From an uncultured Prevotellaceae bacterium (GTDB lineage Bacteria > Bacteroidota > Bacteroidia > Bacteroidales > Bacteroidaceae): a stretch of DNA of 51,601 nucleotides. Location: NCBI GenBank assembly GCA_900314985.1, contig OMXL01000015.1:1-51601 (forward strand), given 5' to 3'. Made by a program: the position numbers and the translations under genes. Below are positions 39,216 to 48,390 of this stretch, in pieces; positions within the stretch are counted from its first letter, which is position 1; each line of letters starts with the position of its first letter. Below the pieces are notes generated by a model. The model did no database searches and had not been told where the DNA came from. It saw only the letters and a program-made list of their open reading frames with translations.

Positions 39216-41399
39216 ATGGATTTGTTTAGATATTTTGTCCGTTTCCTATATAAGATTCGTTGGTATTTAGTCATCATGCCGATGATTTCGCTCATTATTG
39301 CGTGGTTTATGACCCGTAACATGGAGCGCATCTACGATACTAACACCACTATCTATACGGGTATGATTACCGGTTATAATATTGAAGGGGGAACGGGCTC
39401 GGCAGGAGGAAACTCACAGACCAACATCACCAACCTGATGCTGATTATCACGACCGATAACACTATTCATGAGGTGTCGCTGCGTCTGTTTGCCCGTTGT
39501 ATGATGTATGGTAATCCCAATAAGGATAACAACTACATCTCTGCGGAACATTTCCGTCAGTTGAATGCCAGCGTCCCTGCAGACGTCAAGGCACTTATCA
39601 ACCACAGCAACGAGGCACAGACTTATGCCAATCTAAAGGCATACGAGAAGCCCTCACAGGACAATTTCCTCTTTGGTTTGACCAACTACCACCCCTATTT
39701 CGGCATTAACAGCATCACCAGTCGTCTGAAGGTGCTCCAACTCCAGAAGAGTGATATTATCGACATCGGCTATTCAGCTAACGATGCCGGTATCGCCTAT
39801 AACACGCTGGATATTCTCAATGATGTCTTTTCAAAACAATATCAGCAGTTGCGCTACGGTGAGACGAGCAACGTCATCAAGTTCTTTGAACGTGAGGTAG
39901 CCCGTCTGTACCGTATTCTGACTAGTGCTGAGGACGACCTCATCCGCTATAATGTATCAAAGCGTGTCATCAACTACGCTGAACAGACCAAGCAGGTGGC
40001 TTCTATGGATGCTCAGCAACAGAACTTCCGTAACGACCAGTTGATGAACTACACTACTGCCAAGGCGCTACTCGACTATTTGGAACGCCAGCTTGGCAAC
40101 CGTGCACAAGTGATTCGTTCAAACAAGGAATTCACCAACCAGGTGCGTGATATTTCACGTATCCAGTCGCGTATTTCCAATCTTAAATTAATGAGCAGTG
40201 AGGGTGGCGGCAACAATAACGAGTCACAAGAGGAGTTGGCAAAAGCCCAACGTGACCTGCAACGTGCCACTGGCCGCGTAGCTCAGTTAACAAAAGACAT
40301 TGAGGCAGCGACATTCAGCACAGAGACGGGTGTCAAAGCTCAAGACATGCTGGGACGTTGGCTCGAACAATTGTTGCTATTGGAGAAGACCAAGGCTGAG
40401 ATGACAGCTACTGACATCATGAAGAACGAGATTGACAGGCAGTATCTGTACTTCGCGCCCATTGGTGCTACGCTGGAGCGTAAATCACGCCATATCGGAT
40501 TCATCGAAGGAAACTACATGGAGATGTTGCGCGCCCTGAACTCTGCTCGCATGCGTCAGCGTAACCTACAGATGTCTACCGCTACACTGCGCGTACTTAA
40601 CCCGCCTATGTTCCCGCTGAATGCGCAGCCTACTAACCGTATGATGGTATTGTTAGGAGCATTCATGCTCACCTTCATTTTTGTTACGCTCTACTTCCTG
40701 ATTATCGAGATGCTCGACCGCACCCTGCGTGACCGCATGCGTTCTGAGCGTATCACGAAGATACCCGTTATGGGTTGTTTCCCCAAGGAGAGCAATTTAC
40801 GCTATCGCCGCTATAATAAGACCATTGCCGATATGGCGATGAAGCAATTGAGTAAGGCACTATTACCTAATTTTAAGGAAGGTCAGCAGAATGTGCTCAA
40901 CCTCCTCTCAACCGACTCTGGCAATGGTAAGAGCTATATCGCCCAAGAGTTGGAGAACTACTGGATCTCCATTGGTTTGCAGGTTCGCCGTCTGACCTAT
41001 GATGAAGACTTCCTGGCAGAAGACAGTAAGTTCATCTTGGCGAAAGACATCAAGGACCTCTGTCCTGATATCCTGCCAGAGGAGATTGCTATCATCGAAT
41101 ATCCGAATCTGGACGACTACTCCATCTCTCCTGCCCTATTAAATATGGGTACCATTAATATGATGGTGACACGCGCTAATCGTACCTGGAAGGATGTCGA
41201 CCAGAAAGCCCTCAATGAGGTACAGGCCATGTTAGACGAGGAGCACAAGAACACGCTCTTCATGTACTTAACGGAGGCTACCCGTTATGCTGTCGAGGAA
41301 TTCGTCGGTCAGCTACCGCCTTATACGAAGTTCAACAACTTCGTCTACCGTATGTCTCAGTTAGGATTGACTGCTACAGAAAACGAACACGCCTTATAA
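39216..41399 (+). CDS. Wzz-type chain-length/export protein with degenerate BY-kinase domain
   Basis: The 727-residue inner-membrane protein has a first helix at about 17-33. A large periplasmic domain with long coiled coils (210-460, including a GGGNNN linker) follows, with the proline-rich segment before the second helix (LNPPMFPLNAQPTN, 461-474) and a second helix at 477-499. The cytoplasmic domain carries Walker A-like STDSGNGKS (565-573). Walker B is weakened (IAIIEYP, Glu for Asp), Walker A' is not recognisable and the C-terminal tyrosine cluster is absent. It likely controls polymer length and export but is doubtful as a tyrosine kinase. Its stop overlaps the next start by one base. 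Confidence 0.82.
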   Translation: MDLFRYFVRFLYKIRWYLVIMPMISLIIAWFMTRNMERIYDTNTTIYTGMITGYNIEGGTGSAGGNSQTNITNLMLIITTDNTIHEVSLRLFARCMMYGNPNKDNNYISAEHFRQLNASVPADVKALINHSNEAQTYANLKAYEKPSQDNFLFGLTNYHPYFGINSITSRLKVLQLQKSDIIDIGYSANDAGIAYNTLDILNDVFSKQYQQLRYGETSNVIKFFEREVARLYRILTSAEDDLIRYNVSKRVINYAEQTKQVASMDAQQQNFRNDQLMNYTTAKALLDYLERQLGNRAQVIRSNKEFTNQVRDISRIQSRISNLKLMSSEGGGNNNESQEELAKAQRDLQRATGRVAQLTKDIEAATFSTETGVKAQDMLGRWLEQLLLLEKTKAEMTATDIMKNEIDRQYLYFAPIGATLERKSRHIGFIEGNYMEMLRALNSARMRQRNLQMSTATLRVLNPPMFPLNAQPTNRMMVLLGAFMLTFIFVTLYFLIIEMLDRTLRDRMRSERITKIPVMGCFPKESNLRYRRYNKTIADMAMKQLSKALLPNFKEGQQNVLNLLSTDSGNGKSYIAQELENYWISIGLQVRRLTYDEDFLAEDSKFILAKDIKDLCPDILPEEIAIIEYPNLDDYSISPALLNMGTINMMVTRANRTWKDVDQKALNEVQAMLDEEHKNTLFMYLTEATRYAVEEFVGQLPPYTKFNNFVYRMSQLGLTATENEHAL

Positions 41400-42916
41400 T
41401 GAACAAACTCACGTTCAGCACGTATGCAAAGGAAAACGGAGGAAGAGTATCATTACTCTTTCTCCTGTTTTTGCTTGCAATTTACGAGTTTGTTTTTTCA
41501 GGATTTAACGCATTTGCCATCATCTGCGTGATGCCAGTGCTGGTTATCGCCGTACTCTTGCTCTTCGAATACCGTATGCTGGCATTTTGGTCTTTGATTG
41601 TCATCAACTATATAATACAGGCAAAGTGGATTAGCTTACCAATGCCGACATCATTACCTAACGAACTATTACAATTGGTATTGCTGGCCTTTGCGATAAT
41701 AGACACTCATCGCAGTCATTTTGAGCGCACGCTGAACCTCATGTACTTGGCCATAACAGCATGGTGTGGATTCTGTACGTTAGAAGTACTCAATGACACC
41801 TGTGACATCGGTATTGATATCGGTGCATGGTACACTGTAGCACGTATGATTGGCTACCAGCTCATGTATATATTCCTTGTGTTTTCACTATACATTACCT
41901 CGCCTAAGATATTATCCAGATATCTTTTGGTATGGGGAGTATTAGCTTTTTTTGCCGTATTCTGGGTATGGAAGCAGAAAAACATCGGATTCACCGATTC
42001 AGAGAACACTTTTCTCCAAGGCCGTGGCCGTTCTACCCACTTATTGATGGGTGGTTCATTGATTCGCTATTTCTCCATCTATAGTGATGCTGCTAATTTC
42101 GGTATCGGCATCGCCTCTACGGCAGTAGCCTTTATTATCTTCGGTATCACAGCAAAGGTACGCAAATACAAGATCTTCTTCCTCATAGTCGGTATCGGCT
42201 GTGCATGGGCTATGTTTATCTCTGGTACCCGTACCGCTATCGCTTGTCTAATGGCAGGCTTTATGATGTATATATTCTTGTCCAAGTCTATTAAGATTGC
42301 CATTCCTTTCACTGTTATCTTTGCATTATTTGTCTTCATATTGGCTTTCACAAACATTGGTAATGGTAATCAGCAAATACGTCGTATGCGTACAGCATTC
42401 GACAAGAATGACGCCTCTGCCAATGTTCGTGCCATGAACCAGGAAGCGATGAAGAAATATATGGCAGAGGCACCATGGGGCATAGGCATGGGCGTAGGCT
42501 ATAGCAATGCGCCAGCCAATAACAAATACACCTTTATGGCAACAGTACCACCAGACTCTGAATTAGTATTCATTTGGATTCATACGGGTGTCATTGGCCT
42601 CACAGTCTTCCTTTGTTGCATGGGACTCCTGCTCTTTGGAGGTTGCCGCATCGTATTCTTCGTTCTCAAGAGTTCTTCCCTACGAGGTATAGGTGCAGGA
42701 TTTTGCTGTGCTTTTGGTTCTCAAATGGTGGGCGGCTACGGTAATCAGGTACTTCTCCAATTTCCAAACTGTCTTACATTCTATGGGGGGATGGCCATTG
42801 TCTATATACTTCCATACTTGGAAAACGAATGGGTTGCATACGAAAATGAGTTACTCGCCATAGAAGAAAAGAAAAAGCGCCTGAAACTGGAGAAGAAGAA
42901 AGCCGCCAGGGTATAA
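41399..42916 (+). CDS. O-antigen ligase/polymerase-like (Wzy/WaaL) membrane protein
   Basis: The 505-residue protein has about 10-12 membrane helices and a large periplasmic loop near 320-390 (RRMRTAFDKNDASANVRAM and WGIGMGVGYSNAP). The SGTRTAIACLMAGFMMYIFL region (split) fits the family's conserved helix before that loop. It should join repeat units into polymer in the periplasm, or ligate them. The start ATG shares a base with the upstream TAA. The C-terminus is a charged cytoplasmic tail. Confidence 0.85.
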   Translation: MNKLTFSTYAKENGGRVSLLFLLFLLAIYEFVFSGFNAFAIICVMPVLVIAVLLLFEYRMLAFWSLIVINYIIQAKWISLPMPTSLPNELLQLVLLAFAIIDTHRSHFERTLNLMYLAITAWCGFCTLEVLNDTCDIGIDIGAWYTVARMIGYQLMYIFLVFSLYITSPKILSRYLLVWGVLAFFAVFWVWKQKNIGFTDSENTFLQGRGRSTHLLMGGSLIRYFSIYSDAANFGIGIASTAVAFIIFGITAKVRKYKIFFLIVGIGCAWAMFISGTRTAIACLMAGFMMYIFLSKSIKIAIPFTVIFALFVFILAFTNIGNGNQQIRRMRTAFDKNDASANVRAMNQEAMKKYMAEAPWGIGMGVGYSNAPANNKYTFMATVPPDSELVFIWIHTGVIGLTVFLCCMGLLLFGGCRIVFFVLKSSSLRGIGAGFCCAFGSQMVGGYGNQVLLQFPNCLTFYGGMAIVYILPYLENEWVAYENELLAIEEKKKRLKLEKKKAARV

Positions 42917-42933
42917 ACTAAAGTGTGATTGAC

Positions 42934-43851
42934 ATGACAGAAGAGAAGATTATATCTATCATCACCATCAACTACAATGGGTTGAAAGACACCTGTGAAC
43001 TGATGGAAACGTTACCTCTCGACGATACGTCGATAGAGGTCATCGTGGTAGATAATGCCTCTCAGCAAGACGAGGCGTCTGTCATCGAACAACGCTATCC
43101 TCAGGTCAAGGTCATTCGCAGCAGCGAGAATCTTGGCTTTGCCGGTGGTAACAACCTCGGTATTGAGGCATCCTGTGGTAAGTATCTCTACTTCATCAAC
43201 AACGATACACTTCTGAGTCTACAGGGAAATGCTATCGCGAAGCCCAAACATGGCATGCAGGCAGAACTCAGAAGTCTTGTCGAGCGGTTGGAGTCTGACC
43301 CGCAGATTGGTATGGTCTGTCCCAAGATTCGCTTTACGTGGGGAGACAATCTGATTCAGTTTGCCGGCTATACCCCACTCTCCCGCGTCACCCTGCGCAA
43401 CAACGCCATTGGATTTAACGAGTCTGACTACGGGCAGTACGATACGGCTCATCCTACACCCTATGGCCATGGAGCAGCTATGATGGTACGTCGTGAAGCT
43501 ATCGACAAGGCAGGAATGATGCCTACTTGTTTCTTTCTCTATTACGAGGAGCTCGACTGGTCCATGATGATTCGACGTGCTGGTTACACCATCTGGTATG
43601 AACCCACCAGCACCATTTATCACAAGGAGAGCCAGACAACCGGACAGGCCAGTCCCTTGCGTACCTATTATATTACACGTAACCGTCTGTTCTTCGTCCA
43701 GCGCAACAGTCCGTTGCCTTGGCGCTTCCTCTCCTACCTCTACCTCATCTTTGTAGCAGGGTTGAAGGCTATACTGAAAGACCTGTTAACAAAACGTTCT
43801 GATTTAGCTCGTGCCACCCTACGAGGATTATGGCATTTCATAAAAAACTGA
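42934..43851 (+). CDS. Glycosyltransferase family 2 (rhamnosyltransferase-like)
   Basis: The 305-residue GT-A protein has TINYNG near the start, VVDNASQQDE, NLGFAGGNNLG and the metal/sugar-nucleotide motif as NNDT (FINNDTLLS). The acceptor-site EELDW lies near 200. These are the hallmarks of the WcaA/RfbF-like GT2 branch. A segment after NNDT (GNAIAKPKHGMQAE) looks like a small insertion. A GTG three codons upstream is an alternative start. It is cytoplasmic or membrane-associated, building the repeat unit on the lipid carrier. Confidence 0.87.
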   Translation: MTEEKIISIITINYNGLKDTCELMETLPLDDTSIEVIVVDNASQQDEASVIEQRYPQVKVIRSSENLGFAGGNNLGIEASCGKYLYFINNDTLLSLQGNAIAKPKHGMQAELRSLVERLESDPQIGMVCPKIRFTWGDNLIQFAGYTPLSRVTLRNNAIGFNESDYGQYDTAHPTPYGHGAAMMVRREAIDKAGMMPTCFFLYYEELDWSMMIRRAGYTIWYEPTSTIYHKESQTTGQASPLRTYYITRNRLFFVQRNSPLPWRFLSYLYLIFVAGLKAILKDLLTKRSDLARATLRGLWHFIKN

Positions 43852-43855
43852 AGAT

Positions 43856-45022
43856 ATGGATTTCTGGGATATCATATACTATAGCGACTTAACCTTTTTC
43901 ATCTTCGTCAGTATGACGGTGGTGTATATGGGTGTTTTTGCCATGGCCTCCATGTTCAGTCAACATCAGGAGGTTCCCAAGACCAGGGTTGAAAATCGTT
44001 TTATTATTCTCATTCCAGCCTACAAGAATGGACCAAGTGCCCTCCAGACGGTACAATCAATCCTTGGACAGACTTATCCCCAGCGTCAGTTTGACGTGAC
44101 GGTCATTGCCGACCATCTCGACGAGATGAGCAATTTCCATCTGGCTCAACAGCCCATCACCCTACTGATACCAACATTTACGAAGAGTTCTCGTGCCAAG
44201 TCATTGCAATTGGCCATCAATAACCTGCCACAATTCAAACTCTACGACATTGCCGTGGTGCTTAACCCAGGTAACATTGTCGAACCAGAATTCCTCACTC
44301 AGCTGAATGAAGCCTATGAGGCCGCAGGTACCAAAGCTATCCAGTGCCACATGCTCTCACAAAACCGTGACACTGCATCAGCCCGTCTGAGTGCTATCTT
44401 TGAAGAAATCAACAACTCCATCTTCCGTCGTGGCCATGCCGCCTTGGGACTCTCTGCCGCAGCAGCCAGCTCTGCCATGGCCTTTGACTTCAATTGGTTC
44501 AAGACCAATATCATGACCACCAAGACCTCATGGGACGACAAGGAACTGGAGTCACGACTACTGCGCCAGCACATCTTCGTCGACTACTTTGACGACATCA
44601 TGGTATTCTCTGAAAAGACGCGTAATGCGGAGGATTTCAATCGTCAGCGTGGTCGTTGGCTGCTGTCGCATCTCTACACCATTCTGCGTAACATCCGCTA
44701 TCTACCTGGTGCATTGATTCAACGTCATTACGATCTGGCCGATAAGATTATCCAGTGGATGCTCCTGCCCCGTATCCTGATGATGGGCATCATTATCGCA
44801 ATGGGAATTATCATGCCTTTCATCTACTTTACGCTAGCCATCAAATGGTGGGCACTGTTTGCTATTGTATTGTTTATCTTTGCTTTGGCAACGCCCAACT
44901 ACCTGGTTGATGAGAAGTGGGATCGTACCTTCTTCTCTATACCTATCATCCTGCTGTCGTCCATTTTAGCGAAGACTACTATTGGCAAGAAAATGAAGAG
45001 CAATATCAACAAGAAACTATAA
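43856..45022 (+). CDS. Membrane GT2 protein without the DXD motif (tandem paralogue A)
   Basis: The 388-residue protein has an N-terminal helix (12-32), a GT2 domain and two or three C-terminal helices (about 300-370). Compared with its neighbour at 45,044, the region VVILDADN is replaced by AVVLNPGN (136-140), so the usual metal-binding DXD is gone. The acceptor-side DDKE (227-230) and QRGRW (264-268) remain. It may be inactive, act as a partner of the intact paralogue, or use a different mechanism. It starts five bases after the upstream GT2 stop. Confidence 0.8.
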   Translation: MDFWDIIYYSDLTFFIFVSMTVVYMGVFAMASMFSQHQEVPKTRVENRFIILIPAYKNGPSALQTVQSILGQTYPQRQFDVTVIADHLDEMSNFHLAQQPITLLIPTFTKSSRAKSLQLAINNLPQFKLYDIAVVLNPGNIVEPEFLTQLNEAYEAAGTKAIQCHMLSQNRDTASARLSAIFEEINNSIFRRGHAALGLSAAAASSAMAFDFNWFKTNIMTTKTSWDDKELESRLLRQHIFVDYFDDIMVFSEKTRNAEDFNRQRGRWLLSHLYTILRNIRYLPGALIQRHYDLADKIIQWMLLPRILMMGIIIAMGIIMPFIYFTLAIKWWALFAIVLFIFALATPNYLVDEKWDRTFFSIPIILLSSILAKTTIGKKMKSNINKKL

Positions 45023-45043
45023 CATCGTTAAACCTGATACATT

Positions 45044-46261
45044 ATGGAGATTATTTGGCTTATTATACATATCATTGAGATACTTCTCTGGTTACTGCTG
45101 GCAGCATCCGGTGCATACATTCTGTTCTTCGCATTGGTATCCATCCTATGGAAGAAGACAGAATCGCCCCTCTCCGCCTATCTGGAGGGACAAATCCGTT
45201 CCATGCGCGAACCACGTCAACACACCTTTTTGGTGCTCTATCCTGCCTACAACGAAGACCGTGTAATCATCAACTCCGTACACACCTTCTTAGGACAGTA
45301 CTATCCGTACAAAGGTTTCCATGTAGCCGTCATCAGCGACCACATGCAACCAGAGACCAACGAACAGTTGGCACAGTTGCCCATTACCCTCTTGCAACCA
45401 GTCTTTGAAAAGAGCAGCAAGGCTAAGGCCATGCAGTATGCCCTGCAGCAGATTCAGGGAGAGTACGACTATGTCGTCATCCTTGATGCCGACAATGTGG
45501 TAGAGTCTGACTTCCTGGCTCGCCTCAACGATGTCTGCAACAAAGGCTATGATGCCATTCAGTGTCACCGTTGTGCCAAGAACTCCAACAACAACATCGC
45601 CGTACTCGATGGTGTCAGCGAAGAGATTAACAATACCCTTTTCCGCAAGGCCCACAACCGTATTGGCCTCTCTTCAGCACTCATCGGCTCAGGTATGTGT
45701 TTCCGTTTCAAGTGGTTCAAGGAGAATGTCTACAAACTGTCTACCGCTGGTGAAGACCGTGAGTTGGAGGCTCTCCTGCTGCGCCAGAAGATACATATCC
45801 ACTACGAGCCAGACATCCATGTATATGACGAGAAGGTATCCAACAAAGATAACTTCCAGAAGCAACGTCTGCGCTGGATGACGGCCCAGATACAGAGTCT
45901 GTTCTCCTTGTTGCCCTACGTTCCCAAAGCATTGATGGATGGCAATATCGACTATCTTGACAAGACCTTCCAGCAGGCACTGATACCTCGTTCCATGCTG
46001 ATTGTACTCACCTTTATGCTGGCATTGCTTGTCACCATACTCTCGCTGGACTGGTGCATCAAGTGGTGGTTGTTGTTCCTCTTCATCTGTCTGTCACTCT
46101 ACGTATCGACGCCCAAGCAGTTGCGCAGCCACTCCGTCTTCGGCAAGATACTCTCTATCCCCATGCTGGTATGGAAGATGGTTCTCAATATTCTGAAGAT
46201 AGACCGCAAGAATACAGACTTCATCCACACGACGCATGACCACGAGGAGATAAAAGGTTAA
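45044..46261 (+). CDS. Membrane GT2 glycosyltransferase with intact motifs (tandem paralogue B)
   Basis: The 405-residue protein has an N-terminal membrane helix (8-32), a GT2 domain with PAYNED, DXD as LDADN (D148, D150), the GEDRE acceptor motif (E237, D238) and QRLRW (274-278). Two C-terminal membrane helices follow (about 322-358). This is the processive-type layout seen in polysaccharide synthases. It shares length, order and many residues (FEEINN/SEEINN, LRQ, KSS-AK) with paralogue A, indicating tandem duplication. It is the last gene of the exopolysaccharide run. Confidence 0.87.
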   Translation: MEIIWLIIHIIEILLWLLLAASGAYILFFALVSILWKKTESPLSAYLEGQIRSMREPRQHTFLVLYPAYNEDRVIINSVHTFLGQYYPYKGFHVAVISDHMQPETNEQLAQLPITLLQPVFEKSSKAKAMQYALQQIQGEYDYVVILDADNVVESDFLARLNDVCNKGYDAIQCHRCAKNSNNNIAVLDGVSEEINNTLFRKAHNRIGLSSALIGSGMCFRFKWFKENVYKLSTAGEDRELEALLLRQKIHIHYEPDIHVYDEKVSNKDNFQKQRLRWMTAQIQSLFSLLPYVPKALMDGNIDYLDKTFQQALIPRSMLIVLTFMLALLVTILSLDWCIKWWLLFLFICLSLYVSTPKQLRSHSVFGKILSIPMLVWKMVLNILKIDRKNTDFIHTTHDHEEIKG

Positions 46262-46282
46262 CGATCAACGGTTATCGGTTAT
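46262..46282. repeat. Heptad tandem repeat (CGATCAA/CGGTTAT) after the last GT2 gene
   Basis: CGATCAA, CGGTTAT and CGGTTAT follow the stop codon without a gap. No strong terminator hairpin was found in the 160-base gap that follows. Confidence 0.7.
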
Positions 46283-46382
46283 TCATAATTCTCCAGATGA
46301 AGCCACTCAGTTCCTTTACGGCACATACTGTTAAAAAAATAAAATTATTACCAATTTAGAGCGTTTTTATCAATTATTTTAT

Positions 46383-46390
46383 TATTTTTG
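46383..46390 (+). promoter_or_regulatory. -7 box of the LruC-type lipoprotein gene
   Basis: TATTTTTG lies 33 bases before the ATG at 46424, in an AT-rich stretch. A -33 element is not clear. Confidence 0.55.
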
Positions 46391-46423
46391 CAGACAAAAA
46401 GAAACTATTTAATTCACAAACAT

Positions 46424-48313
46424 ATGAAAGCCAAACTTCTTAATTGGATTATTCCTGCACTTGTATTAACAGGTTGCACAAATCACGATTTGGGTGAAAT
46501 GACTCCAAATCCCAATCAAAATGGTAAAGACGACGTAAAGAACAACGTTGAAAATGTGTTTGGTGTTACATTTGATGCCAACCACGACTGGTGTACAACT
46601 GCCTCTGGCAAGGTGACCATTTCCGGCATACCTTCTGGTACGACAAAGGTTGAACTTTATGCACTTGTCGCTAAAGACGTGAAGGACGACGAAAATCAGG
46701 ATGCTGTAGTGACATCGCTTTTGAAACTGAACGAGGATGATGCTATTAGCGGTTCGCAAATTACGTTGGTTTACGATGCTCCATCTCTAAACAAGGGTAT
46801 CTATGCTGCTATTGAATATAATGGTGAACGTTTGATGAAGTTAGTGAATAATGGTGTTGCCAATTTTGCCAACAGCCATCATGCCGCTGCACGTAGAGCT
46901 CCATCAGCAGAAAGCTTTGCAAGCATGGTACTCACTGAAGAAGTTGAGTCATACGCCAGTCAGCGCGGGTGGTTACCCGGCCAGATGCTTTATAGCATGA
47001 GCGATGAAGCCTATCAGAACTGGAAAACGTCTGCAGAGGGATATTCGCCAGAGTATACACAGCTCTTCAGAGATATTATCTTCTCTCATTTCAAGAATGG
47101 ACGTCAATATAATAACCTTCCTTTGATTTGGGAAAGTCAATACGTTAATGATAGAGTATATCCTGTAACCACAGGTGCAAGTGCTATTGTAGTATCACCA
47201 GTTTACAAGTGTGACAAAGCCCAAACCTATGGTAATGAGGTATGGAATTCAGATCTCTACTACTACTATTTCAAAGATGAAGATTTGAACAATTACGTTA
47301 ATAATGGTGGAGATGCAGCTGATTTCCTCAACGCTCTGCCCAAATTCAAGGCAATTCCTTTTAATCAGCATTTTGGAGAGACAGAGGATGACAATATCGA
47401 AAAGCGTGCATCATATACGCTAATTTATTGGGGTGATGGCACACCTGAAGTTGGTACGACAACAGGACAACCCTTCCCTGCTGGCTATAAGATTGGTTTT
47501 ATGGTTCGTGCAAAGACTGATTACAAAGAAAAAGACGGAAAGGCCAGAAAGCAAGGTGAGTTGTATGGTGACGGTCGCCTAAACAATGAAATCAACAAGT
47601 ATTCTGAATGCAACTTTAAAAGCTCCAATTTAGGTACTGATGGCCCACGAGCAGGTTGGATTAATGTCGAGGATAGACTGTTCCTGTGCTTTGAGTCTGG
47701 TACAGATGCTGACTTCAACGACATTATACTGGAAGTTGAGGGTGGCATTGAGAAGATTTGTTTCTATCCTGAGTACGAGAGAGATTTTTACACTTTCTGT
47801 TTTGAGGATAGAGAACTGGGTGACTATGACATGAACGACATCGTTATCAAGGCTACTCGAATCAACAAAACTACAGTAGAATATAGCATTGTGGCTTGTG
47901 GTGCACACGACAAGTTGCAAATCAGAAACATAAATGGAACTACGATTCGTGACGACAAGGAGGTCCACAGTTTATTTGGCGTTTCTACCAATACGTTTAT
48001 TAATACTGTAAAGGGTGCCCAGACATATCCTGCAGTCACTGAAGTTGTTACTGTAGATAAGGATTTCAGTTTCCTAGATGAAGATACCCAGCCGTACATC
48101 TATAACATGTCGGAAGGTAAGATTATCAAGTTATCAAAGAAAGGCGAGGATCCTCATGGCATCATGATTCCTTACGATTTCAAGTATCCAATAGAGCAAA
48201 AGTGCATCAAGGATGCTTACAGCCGATTCAACGAATGGGGACAGACCAGAGTGAACAGCACAGACTGGTATAAATACTATACTCCAGGAACAGTCTACAA
48301 CGAGGGCGAATAA
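46424..48313 (+). CDS. LruC/DUF4114-type surface lipoprotein
   Basis: The 629-residue protein has a lipoprotein signal ending LTGC (C18) and a beta-rich N-terminal domain. A DUF4114-like segment (TDADFNDIILEVEGG, near 425) is followed by the LruC-domain hallmark GDYDMNDIVIK (near 465). The Asp/Asn-rich loops suggest calcium binding. LruC-domain proteins are surface or outer-membrane lipoproteins. Its place just after the exopolysaccharide locus suggests a role in holding or organising the polymer. Base composition is AT-richer than the upstream operon. It has its own promoter. Confidence 0.82.
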   Translation: MKAKLLNWIIPALVLTGCTNHDLGEMTPNPNQNGKDDVKNNVENVFGVTFDANHDWCTTASGKVTISGIPSGTTKVELYALVAKDVKDDENQDAVVTSLLKLNEDDAISGSQITLVYDAPSLNKGIYAAIEYNGERLMKLVNNGVANFANSHHAAARRAPSAESFASMVLTEEVESYASQRGWLPGQMLYSMSDEAYQNWKTSAEGYSPEYTQLFRDIIFSHFKNGRQYNNLPLIWESQYVNDRVYPVTTGASAIVVSPVYKCDKAQTYGNEVWNSDLYYYYFKDEDLNNYVNNGGDAADFLNALPKFKAIPFNQHFGETEDDNIEKRASYTLIYWGDGTPEVGTTTGQPFPAGYKIGFMVRAKTDYKEKDGKARKQGELYGDGRLNNEINKYSECNFKSSNLGTDGPRAGWINVEDRLFLCFESGTDADFNDIILEVEGGIEKICFYPEYERDFYTFCFEDRELGDYDMNDIVIKATRINKTTVEYSIVACGAHDKLQIRNINGTTIRDDKEVHSLFGVSTNTFINTVKGAQTYPAVTEVVTVDKDFSFLDEDTQPYIYNMSEGKIIKLSKKGEDPHGIMIPYDFKYPIEQKCIKDAYSRFNEWGQTRVNSTDWYKYYTPGTVYNEGE

Positions 48314-48337
48314 CAAATTACGCAAACAATAATTAGA

Positions 48338-48387
48338 GCGGTACCATGCAGGACCTATAGATTAATAGGTATTTCGGCAGGTGCCGC
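48338..48387. terminator. Compound hairpin between convergent genes (possible terminator)
   Basis: GCGGTACC (48338-48345) pairs with GGTGCCGC (48380-48387, one G-U). An inner ACCTAT (48353-48358) pairs with ATAGGT (48365-48370). No T-run follows, so intrinsic termination is uncertain. Confidence 0.45.
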
Positions 48388-48390
48388 CCT

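Noticed and set aside
48338-48387. Integron attC-like site or attachment site
   Set aside because: The hairpin lacks attC core sequences, and no integrase or flanking duplication is visible.
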